Source: Guadua angustifolia
Lineage: Eukaryota; Streptophyta; Magnoliopsida; Poales; Poaceae
Assembly (NCBI GenBank): GCA_036346375.1
Contig: CM070520.1
Span: forward strand, 21,986,852-22,050,851
DNA: 64,000 bases
Reading direction: 5' to 3'
The notes beneath the pieces are model-generated. The model did not search any database. It was not told the origin of the DNA and saw only the letters and a list, made by a program, of their open reading frames with translations. A program made the position numbers and the translations under genes. Positions 54,801 through 64,000 of this stretch are shown here, piece after piece. Position 1 is the first letter of the stretch. Every line of letters begins with the position of its first letter.

Positions 54801-57390
54801 AGTATATGAACATGCAAGCATTTGCATGGCATTGCCAAATGATGAATCATATTTAATGAGTTGATTGCAATGTATGACTATGAGATTCTCCATGTGTTTG
54901 ACATATTTGCATTTGCATTGCATTGATAACTCATGAATCATGTTTAATGAGTTGATTGTGATGTATGGATGTGAATTCTTCTTTTGTGTGGCATATGTGC
55001 ATCATGTTGCATTGTGAATATGAATCATGTTTAATAAGTTGATTGTGATGTATGGATGTGAACTTCTTCTTTTGTATGTTTGTGCACTTGAGCATGAAAG
55101 CATAAACGCATTCCATTGCACTGTGTGTTGCAATTGATAACTGGGATTGATGAGAATGGGAAGAACAGGTTGAGGATTGAGGCGTGGACTCATCGGCGAT
55201 GTATATTGAAGCGAGGGTAAGATTTAGTTATGTTTTGAGTTAGTTGTGGTAAGTGGAGTTAGTTATTGCTTCTTTTATTGGTTGATTTCCATTTAGTAAT
55301 GGCTATATTAAATTCTAGAGTAAAAGTAATTCAATTGAATTCATTTTTTATTATTGTTGCACTTTCTTTGAGTCTTGGACTCACGCTTGTTTGCTTCTGT
55401 TCTAGGTACCTTGAAGGTGATTCATCGGGTTGGGAGTAGTAGCACGCGTGCGACTTGATCTTCAACAATTTATTTAACAAACTCAATAATTCGGATGTAA
55501 TTAATGAGGTTGTAATATGTTGTTAAATCGTGTTGGAGGTTCTTAACTTCTATTGCGGGTTTGATTGATTAACTAAGGACTGCTAGAATGCTTCTTCCTA
55601 TTTTGAGTGATTGAAATATTATGATTGCTATCATTCTTTTGTCTGCTGAGTGGATGTCCTCTGTTCTAGAGAGGTCATGCCGAAATTTTGTAAATTTCGG
55701 TGGATTAATTTCTAAGCCGGTCTTAATGGTTTAGAGGGTTGGTAGCATTCGCGGTGCGTTTGGCGCCGGGGTGTTACACCTCCGGCCAGCCACCAGTGAC
55801 CCCCCTCCTCCGGCCAGCATCTCCCCCACCTCCCTTCTTCCTCCATGCACTTTCCCTGAGGTAAAACCCTAGGAATTTTGGGGGGTGAAATTGCTTGCAT
55901 GCAAGGTGTTTGTGCTATTGCTTAGCTAGGATTCATGATTTTGGAGATGTTAGAGGTTGGGGAATGGAGAGACTTGAGTGATTTGAAATTTCTGTTTCGA
56001 GCAGATTTTTGCCCCCTGTTAGAGCTGCTGTTTGAAAATTCTACAAGCGTTTCATGGGGGTTTGGCTATAATGAAAGTTGTAGATAATTGAACTACCTTT
56101 CAATAGAGACCAAAATCATCAAGTTTCGTTCAGCCATTTAAAAGTTATGACTAATTTACCAATTGCTGTCCAGAACAAGTTAAATTATGTTCGTTTGCTG
56201 TTCGTCGCAAATCTGGGAATAATCGGTGCTTTTCCTGGTCGGTCGGCTATAGAAACAGTTGTAGATAATCAAATTACCTTTCAATTAAGTCCAAAATCGC
56301 TAAGTTTCGTTTAGCCGTTTGAAAGTTATGCCCATTTTACCAAATGTTGTCCCGGTTGGCAGATTTCTGTTTTCGGGTTTTAGGAGTAGGTTGCGAAGCC
56401 AACTTAGTTATGAGTCTTGTGTTGAATTGTAGGTGTGTTTTTGAGTGGGTTATATCCATGTGCAGGTGGTGTGACCCCGGGTGTGGCAACCTCGTCTCGC
56501 CACACCGTCTCAAGAAGTTGAAGGCAAGTGCATTGTATTCGGTTGGGGTTTAGGTGGCCATTTGGTTTTGCAATTATATAATTATCCATGTGTTATTTTA
56601 ATATTTCCATGTTTGATTTTGCTTGCGATGTGATGAATGAGAATGGTTAATTGGTTATGCTATCGTTCAAACCGAGATTATATGCAAGTGCATTAATGTT
56701 TGGTTGTTATGTGTGTTGATTGATGAATCATGTGCCTTGTCAATATGCCATGGGTTACATTTTATATATTCCTTGATGATGCTCCCTAGTATGATTAGGT
56801 TAATGGGAACATAAAAGATATAAGATTTGAGTTATAAAAATAGCTCGAATTGTGGTCATGATATGCGATTGTGGCGTTTATGTGAGTGTTGCTGATATAT
56901 GTGACCTTATGGATATGAAAGTTGAGAATGGCCTTTTGCATATATGCGTTTATGAAAAGTGCATTCTTGGAGTGAATGCTTTGTGGGTTGTTTGTTGGAC
57001 CCCGTATAATCGCCAAATTGACATATTGCTATATCACACGTTCATAGGATTGCTTACTACTATGATAGGTGAATGTGAATAATGAAGTTGTGAGGTTGGA
57101 TTAATAGGAAAAGTTGATTTCCTATCTTGAAAATTGATTAGGTCTTTGGTGCGAGTGTTAATTACAGATTGACCATGTTGATAAGATTTGTTGAGAATAT
57201 GGATACGGGTGTTGAGAAGGTGATTTGAATGTTGAGAATGGTAATTTATGGATGTGAAAAGTGGCTGATGTTTATGTATTTGGCTATGGCTATGCAAATG
57301 TGAGAAATGAATGCAGTTTGCAAATTTATTTATGTTAATTGCATTTGTGCATTCATGATGGAAGGGGCGACCCATTACGATCAGGCCTCT

Positions 57391-57524
57391 GTGCTCACAT
57401 GTAATGAGCACGAAAGACCTACCTCGTAGTCCCGTATCGTGGTTGTATGGGAGCGAGTCGATAGAGTAGGCACCCTCCACCACAGGGTGGAAGGGAATAA
57501 GAGGTGCACATCGGCGGTGTGCAC
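57391..57524 (+). other. Hairpin cluster in LTR copy C
   Basis: GTGCTCA/TGAGCAC (57391-57411), TCCCGTA/TATGGGA with one G-U pair (57430-57452), CCCTCCACC/GGTGGA-A-GGG with one bulge (57473-57495) and GTGCACA/TGTGCAC (57504-57524). Confidence 0.7.
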
Positions 57525-57587
57525 TCGGCCATACCTGATGTGCTAAAGAAGAGATGAGACATGCATAATGCATCATATACAATGGGC

Positions 57588-57745
57588 TATTATGTGAATG
57601 AAATGCATGGTTGTGTTGCATTATATATCATTGCAGATATGCATGGGATATTATGTGGATGAAATGCATGGTTGTGTTGCATTAAATAGCATTGCAAATA
57701 TGCATGAATTATTATGTGAATGAAAGCATAAAAGCATTTCATTGC
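57588..57745. repeat. ~60-bp tandem repeat in copy C
   Basis: ATTATGTGAATGAAATGCAT and its variants recur at about 57589, 57649 and 57710. Confidence 0.8.
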
Positions 57746-58490
57746 ATTGTGTATTGTGATTGATAAATGTTGTTTGATGAGAATGGAAAGAACGGGTTGA
57801 GAGTTGAGTCGTGGGCTCATCCGAATTGATTTCGAGGCATGGGTAAGGTTTTGTTACATTGTCGAGTTGGTTGAGGTAAGTGGGTATTCTTGCCTCTTCT
57901 TTGGATGTTTCAGCTAAGTAAATGTTATTTAAATGATGAAGTAATCGTGCTCTTCGTTTTGGATCTTTTATGAATTCAACTGTTTCCTTTTTTACGGATG
58001 TCAATTTAAGGAACGCTACTTGATGTCTTCTAATAGTTGCATTTTAGTCTAATGCCTTACTTTTCCTACTTGTTGCACTTTCTTTGAGTCTTGGACTCAC
58101 GCTTGTTTGCTTCTGTTGTAGGTACCTTGAAGTTGATTAAATGCGGTTGGGAGTAGTATCACGTACACAACCGGTCTTCAACAATTTATTTAACAAATTC
58201 AATACTACGGATGTAATTAATGAGATTGTAATATGTTGTTAAATCGTGTTAGAGTTTCTTAACTTCTATTGGGGTTTGATTGATTAACTAAGGACACTAG
58301 AATGTTTCTTCCTATTTTGAGTGATTGATATATTATATATTGCTATCATTCTTTTGTCTGCGAGTGGATGTCCTCTGTTCTAGAGGTCATGCGAAATTTT
58401 GTAAATTTCGGTGGCTTAGTTTCTAAGCCGTTCTTAATAGTTTAGAGGGTTAGTAGCATCCGTGGCGCGTATGGACCACGGGGTGTTACA

Positions 58491-59199
58491 AGACCAAAGA
58501 TTGGCAGCTCAGAGGTATGAAGAGCAAATGAGGGCCATGCAACATTACAATGAACAAGTCCAAGAGCTAATGAGGAAGCAACATGAAGAGAAAGTAAGAT
58601 TTAGAAATGAAGCTTTCACAAGATTTGATCATCTTAGAAGCAATCAGTGGGATTTAAGAAACTGGGTTGGAAAAATTAACACCAACCAGAATCTTCTGAG
58701 AGATAGATTATATGATATGAACCTAAATAGATCAAAATCAGAAGACTCTTTGCAATCAAGGTGAGGCTGCATTCAAGCGAAGCCATAGTGCACTTGATTG
58801 GATTGGTGAAAATTTTAATATTCATATTGACAATGTTGAATGAGCTTTCACAAGGATTGAGGACAATCAACAGAACTTTGGCATACACACACTATTGACG
58901 GTTTATGTGAGAAAATTGAAACTACAACGGTCATCAATGATTCCTTTAACAAGGTACAACAAGACCTCCATAATATGTCTCTTCAGCCTGGTGACCCAGA
59001 TTATCCAAGCTGGCATACACAAGCCATGACTTCAGTTCAAAATCTTCAAGCTCAGGATAAAGCAGATGAAGAAAAAGGACAAGTTGTCTCCACTCCTCGG
59101 AAAAGCACCGTGTTAAGTCAGCTCAAGAGGATTTTCTCCAGGCGCAAATGGCAATCTCTTTTCTTTTTGGCAATTGATGCCAAAGGGGGAGAATCTTAG
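58491..59199 (+). pseudogene. Sirevirus extra ORF, 3' part
   Basis: Directly after the AGACC duplication the reading frame of the extra ORF resumes in register. It encodes a Gln/Glu/Arg-rich coiled coil (RYEEQMRAMQHYNEQVQELM) up to a stop at 58762. After more breaks another frame (58975-59199) encodes SLQPGDPDYPSWHTQAM and ends LAIDAKGGES, a Sirevirus-like terminal DAKGGE wording before the 3' polypurine region. It fits a long C-terminal coiled coil of the same protein. Confidence 0.75.
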
Positions 59200-59688
59200 A
59201 CTCTTAAAAGAATAATTCATGTAAAAAGGTATGTAAATGGGAGTACTGGAAAGGAATACTAGGGGATATTGGGGAACCTTAAAAACAGTCTCTAAGACCT
59301 TAAGTTTATCTATATCTATGTGTTGCATTTGAACTTTTATTTGTCTCTGTTGTTTCTTTGCTACTCTGACATATTTTGGTGTTCTAACAGCTTCTGAACT
59401 TTACAATAATCTGATATCTGGTTATTCAGTTACTCTAACAAGTAAAAATTGATAATGATAAATTTTAAGGATTTAATATAGTCCAAATAAGTAAATATTT
59501 CTTTTTTTAAAAAAGAGCTCTGATTATTAAAGTTCTGATCATGCATCCATTTAGGGGGAGTACAAATATTGCAACTTCTGCATAAAAAAATTATATACTC
59601 TGTCAAGCTAACTTTGTTTTGCAGAAGGTTTTGAGATGCTATTGACTTAGTAAAGGTATGTTGTCATCAATCACCAAAAGGGTGAGAT
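59200..59688 (+). other. 3' untranslated region and polypurine tract of the Sirevirus
   Basis: No frame of note. Purine tracts lie at 59177-59192 (CAAAGGGGGAGAATC), 59552-59562 (TTAGGGGGAGT) and just before the LTR (AAAAGGGTGAGAT, 59676-59688), the last being the likely PPT. Confidence 0.6.
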
Positions 59689-60987
59689 TGATAGCATCTA
59701 GGCCCCTAATTATTTCAGTTTGTGTTAATGATATGGTTTTGGTGTTGATGACTAAATCAATAATCTACGAGCTATGAAGAATATTGGTTGGAACATCAAA
59801 AAGCCTACTGAAAAGACAAGGTTAAGGTTCCCTATTATTAGTTTTTGGCTTGGGAGATGAATCAAGCCAAGTAGCTAGGGTTATTTTAGTTTGGCCGTAC
59901 TACAAAGGGGGACTGTGCACAAGTTAGTTAATTGGTTCACAATGCTAAGACAATTTAGACTGCTTGGAGTTTAAAATTCTTTAGTCTTTCTTCTTGAATC
60001 AAAAATCTCTTCTTCCTCCAAGTCTAAACGTTTCCCCGGACTAAAATTTCATTGTTTGTTCCTTAAGTCGAGAGCAACCTTAACAAAAACCCATCTTCAC
60101 CGGACCAAAGTCTTTGTTAGTCCGGTGCCAAAAATTCTCTTCACAAAAGACTCTAACCAATCTCTTTCCATTCACGCCGGATCAAATTCCGCTCTCACAA
60201 AATTCAGTCCGGCGGAGTAGCATTCTTTTCGGTTAAACTTCCCTAGTACCAAACAACCTTCTAGTCCAAGTTTCCTTGATCAAAATTCTAACCGACCGTA
60301 TTCCATTCACGCCAGACCAAATTCTGTTTCTCAAAAATTAAGTCTGGTGCTAAAGTAATTCTCTCGGTTCAACTCATATTATGTCAAAAAGTTCGTGGCT
60401 ACTGAATTCCTGTGAAACCCATCTACGGTGGACCAAATATTTTGGTCCAGTGCACATGGTAAATTCTCATTCCTTCGCTGGACCAAAATCATCCTAACAT
60501 CCTATGTACGAGGACCAAATTTCTCAGTCCAGCGTTAACAGTCATAATTGGTCCGGGGTATATAGGATCGGTATCTCTAGATAAATTTGTTAAGTCTGTT
60601 GCAAACTTGTAATCCTGATTTTTGACAATCTGACATATTACAACGGTAACAGTGGGAGGTGTAACGGCTATTTCCTGTCCAAATGCCTATATAAGCATTT
60701 CCTGAGCCATCTACCATATATCTTTTTGATCTCCTTGGTATTCAAGTGTTCTGAGAGCTCTCATTCCACCAAGGAGTCTGTGCTTCACTCTAAACTCTTA
60801 AAAACTTAACTCTTCTTGAGTTTTTAGCTCCAATCTTAAGTCTAGTTGTGCTGTTGTGAGTGAACCAAGAGACAGAGCTTGTGCAGAGTCTATTACTCTT
60901 GGGTCTTAGTGATCCTAAACGGCCTGGAGGCTGTGAAGGTGCAACTTGTCCAAAGAAGCTTTTGGAAGGTCACCTTGTTTGTGAGAG
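59689..60987 (+). repeat. 3' LTR of the Sirevirus, cut at 60988
   Basis: Starts TGATAGCATCTAGGCCCC and follows the 5' LTR to GTTTGTGAGAG, where a reverse LTR begins. TATATAAG at 60688-60695. It has 52 bases (60793-60844) that the 5' LTR lacks. Confidence 0.9.
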
Positions 60988-63900
60988 TGTAACACCCCGG
61001 CACCCCGTGCCCCGAATGTTACCCTCTCTAGCACCAAACAATTCCAAATCACTAAGAATAAATAATAGCAAAACAAGCGAACAACTAGAAGGTTGCTGAA
61101 CTTAATAAAAATTTCGGCAGCACCTCCCCTAAAACTAGGACATCCACTCGTGAGATGAAAGCATTTGCGGTTATATAATATCATTCTAGCAGGTCCTTAG
61201 TTAATCAAACACGCATCCATTAGAAATTAATAAACTCCACCACATAATCATTACAGACGAGGACTCATTACGCATAACCGCGAACAAACTTTTACAAGAA
61301 TTTTCTCGAGCTAGAATAATATCACTATAAACCAACATGAAGGAACGGTGGTGATGCAAACGTGATTGTGCTACTACCCCACCCATGCATGCGGTTCAAG
61401 GTACCGCAACAATACAAACAACAAGCGTAAGTCGATAACTTAGCGAAGTACATCAAGAATAATTTCATAGTCAATCGCATTTTCCTACTTAAGAGCATAA
61501 TAACCATTCTTACGAGAAGAACGACAAGTGGATAAAAGCGAAGTGTCAAAATTTAATTCTCCAAACCAACCCCGCTCGTCTTTGTGGAGTTCACTACTCC
61601 ATGATAAAGAAGCGTAACATGTAACCTGAAAACATAAATCATATCTCGCAACTAGATATGAAAATACAGGACATGCACAATCCATCACACAGACATGAAA
61701 ACACAGAATCTGAATAATCAATCACACTTCTACAATCATGTAATGCATTATGCATGCTCACCGGTTTCACTTCATTACTAAACCCCGACACATATCTCTT
61801 TAATCTTTTTGGATGTGGCCACGACTCGATCCAACTCGACAGCTTTCCATTTAACTCAAAATCGTCGTTATATTGCAATGCAGATGCAATTATACCATAC
61901 ACAAGAAGAGTCTCATATACATACATCATAATCAACTCATAAAACATAATCCATCATTGACAATGCAATGCAGATTGCACAATTTCCATGCATATGATGC
62001 ATTATGCATGCTCATCTCCTCTTTTAGCACATACCGGTATGGCCGAGTGCACACCCGTCGATGTGCACCCTCTCAGTCCCCTTCCACCCCGTGGTGGAGG
62101 GCGCCTACTCTTCTTGACTTCGCTCCCATACAACCACGTATATGGGACTACAGTGGTAGGACTTTCGTGCCCACTACATGTGAGCACAGAGGCCCACATC
62201 GAATGGGTCGCCTCTTCCATCATGAATGCACGATGCAATTTACAAGAATGAAATGCAACCCTTCAATCATTGCCACTCACTAACATAGCCATAACCACTC
62301 ACATAAACCTAGCCAATTCTCACATTCATGAGTTGCGGCGATAGATTAATCCAAATCAACAATAAGACATGGCAATCCATTACTGATGCTTTTGTCATAC
62401 AATTAAATCATCTGACCACCAAACCACGTTCACCACTATACACTTGCAATTAATTACTCACTTTCCATTTGCTAACTTTCATCCACCCTCCTTATTTCCA
62501 TACATGATCATTCGTACTAGTCTAATCAACCTCATGTATAAACCAAAGCAACATATCGCCTAAATTAGTAGCACATCGAAATTTCGCAAATATACTAACT
62601 CTAGAAATTACAGTAAACATTCAGCATCGCCATTTCATTTCTGAGTGATGGGGATCAAGAAGCAATGAGCATAAACAAACACTCATTACAGTTCACAAAA
62701 GATAAGAGATATCAATCCATAATCATTGACTAAGCAGAATGCCATCACAATTGAATAATGCATAAATAAAGTAAAATAAAATGTTGCATCATGAGGAATT
62801 CCTCATGTGATATTATACACCGATACACACATAATTTCTAGAATGACAATCCCACACAGACGTGCTTATTCATACACACAAGTTAACATCGATGCGTGCA
62901 CTGTATTGGTCCCATTGCACCGAAGGTCAATATGTTGATCATACGCAAATAAATTCCAGAACATCACACATTTAACCCTAACATTAGCTAAACCGAAAAT
63001 TCTGTTATAAGGATGAAGCCATCTAAATTACCCATGTATGCGAGTAACCAATAAGTCCATCAGCAAAATAGAAGACACCAATGCAATCAACTAAATTGGT
63101 TGGGATTCAACAACTAAGAGTGTCAAATAGCTGTAGATTATTAAGCAGCCCCATGTTATTATTCTAAGGCAGAGGTAGCAACATGCATATAAGAAGCACA
63201 CAATCCAACTCCACTTGTTTTACTTTTTAGGTCACCAATTATTCAAACCTCCGAAGTCATCAACAACTCTAAACCTTTGCAGCATATTAAACTCTCTACA
63301 ATTACCACATGTGATGCGGATAATGAAGGCTCTCTTGCCAAAAGATGATGAGGCCTCTCAAGTCTCAAGTCTCAATTGACATGATAAAAACCAAATAGGT
63401 TCTGACTCAAATCATTTGGAGAAAGCTACGAGATGCGGATAGATAGAGGATATATCGCCAACATGGTTGTTCAAGACTTAAATGCATGCACATAAATGGA
63501 ATTCCTAGAGTTTGTATCATCTAATCACAAAGATATGCATGTACACATTTCATCGAACATCTAGACTACAACAACTCATCCATAGCGGAATCTCACCTCC
63601 ACTTACCACAAGATGGGAGAGCGGAAGGAGGTGATACAGTGTGGGGGAGGGACGGCCGGAGGCGCCGCCCCACCAAGGGAAGGAGGCGTCGCTCCGTCGT
63701 TCTCTGTTATTCTTCTTCTTAGCCGATCTTTGCGTCTGCTCTGAGCTGCTGCTGCACTGCAGGTCCTGCCTCGCCTCTGTTTGTCGATGGCCTTTGCTCC
63801 TCCTCGGCCGCTCCTCCTGCGGTTGATCTTGCTGCTCCTGCTACCATCGCCCAGCCAGGGAGAGGAAAGGCACCACCGCCATTTGTAGAGAGAGCACAGA

Positions 63901-64000
63901 AGGCGGCGGCGAGCTCGGGCCAAGGCGCGCGGCACTGGGGGCAACGATCGAAAAGGAGGAGGAGCCATGGGAAATCGGCAAGGAGATCGCCATTTGAGGG
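60988..64000 (-). repeat. Reverse LTR of the TGTAATACC family (copy D), off window
   Basis: Plus strand begins TGTAACACCCCGGCACCCC, the reverse complement of the family end GGGGTGTTACA. It runs to the window edge; the GC-rich leader at 63600-63990 is in the position expected near the LTR start, so perhaps 300-400 bases are missing. GAGAG (60983-60987) is the left target-site candidate. The minus-strand frame 63968-63603 is treated as leader, not as a gene. Confidence 0.85.
62047..62187 (-). other. Hairpin cluster in LTR copy D
   Basis: In reverse order, as expected: GTGCACA/TGTGCAC (62047-62068), CCCT-T-CCACC/GGTGGAGGG with one bulge (62079-62101), TCCCATA/TATGGGA (62124-62147) and a GTGC-CA/TGAGCAC stem with one mismatch (62167-62187). 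Confidence 0.7.

Larger units (their letters stand above)
52587..55778 (+). repeat. Inner solo LTR (copy B) nested in copy C
   Basis: Starts TGTAATACTGCAATTC and ends GGCGCCGGGGTGTTACA; flanked by CCTCC on both sides (52582-52586, 55779-55783), a perfect 5-bp target duplication. 3192 bp. The GC-rich stretch (52600-52980) has long frames on both strands, judged to be by-products of base composition. Confidence 0.92.
51833..58490 (+). repeat. Outer solo LTR (copy C) inside the extra ORF
   Basis: Parts 51833-52586 and 55779-58490. Starts TGTAATACCGCAAATC and ends GGGGTGTTACA. Flanked by AGACC on both sides (51828-51832, 58491-58495), a perfect 5-bp target duplication. No interior remains, so it is a solo LTR formed by LTR-LTR recombination. 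It is itself interrupted by copy B. Confidence 0.92.
41464..60987 (+). mobile_element. Sirevirus-type Ty1/copia retrotransposon, interrupted
   Basis: 5' LTR (41464-43043), PBS, gag with two zinc knuckles, protease, integrase, RT and RNase H (order typical of Ty1/copia), then a long extra ORF and the 3' LTR (from 59689). The extra ORF after pol, the coiled-coil gag and the repeated GGACCAAA/GTCCGGCG motifs in the LTR are Sirevirus traits. About 6.7 kb of solo LTRs is inserted in the extra ORF, and a reverse LTR cuts the 3' LTR at 60988. By eye the LTRs differ at about 19 of the first 400 bases. Many frameshifts and stops make it inactive. Confidence 0.9.

Noticed and set aside
49708..59199. 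Endogenous virus envelope gene
   Set aside because: No signal peptide or membrane helix, and the location and DAKGGE-like end fit the Sirevirus extra ORF.
63603..63968. Minus-strand 121-codon gene at the window end
   Set aside because: Corresponds to the GC-rich leader of the reverse LTR copy D and has no domain.

Overview
This window looks like nuclear DNA from a flowering plant, most likely a grass. It is packed with LTR retrotransposons (Tat-type and Tekay-type Ty3/gypsy, a Sirevirus-type Ty1/copia), CACTA DNA transposons and small inverted-repeat elements, many nested inside each other. I recognise no intact host gene, rRNA, tRNA or CRISPR array. Almost every coding region is a transposon gene broken by stops, frameshifts or later insertions. 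The species cannot be told from the sequence alone.

Layout. 1-5072: minus-strand Tat-like gypsy element (RNase H, RT, protease, gag, PBS, 5' LTR) that runs off the left edge and sits in a CACTA TNP2 transposase gene, whose 3' half follows (5080-6965). 7355-7744: a hAT-type MITE with a perfect 8-bp target duplication. 7753-13496: a second CACTA element with subterminal repeats, a promoter-like start, a GC-rich minisatellite and a spliced ORF2 relic ending in a Ulp1-like cysteine protease; its 3' terminus is exact, its 5' terminus is not seen. That element interrupts the 5' LTR of a compact non-autonomous LTR element (13497-17765). 17766-20447 ends in a third CACTA terminus, which cuts a minus-strand LTR (20450-22900) followed by a PPT and a chromodomain remnant. 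23100-24731 is a copia-like LTR piece.

24732-32393: plus-strand Tat element with gag, protease, RT and RNase H but no visible integrase; it carries an antisense ORF (30158-30954), 3' tandem repeats and both LTRs. 32394-33240: minus-strand LTR remnant. 33258-39810: a minus-strand solo LTR interrupted by a plus-strand solo LTR of another family (36039-39308). 39929-40302: an inverted-repeat element. 40770-41005: a gypsy gag remnant.

41464-60987: a Sirevirus-type copia element with gag, protease, integrase, RT/RNase H and a long extra C-terminal ORF. That ORF is split by a solo LTR (51833-58490), itself split by a second solo LTR of the same family (52587-55778); both have 5-bp target duplications. 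A reverse-oriented LTR of the same family cuts the 3' LTR at 60988 and runs off the right edge.

The most unusual signal is a cluster of three to four short hairpins present at the equivalent place in all four copies of this LTR family, with paired base changes that preserve the stems. No new host system was found; the findings concern the architecture, decay and possible RNA structure of the elements.
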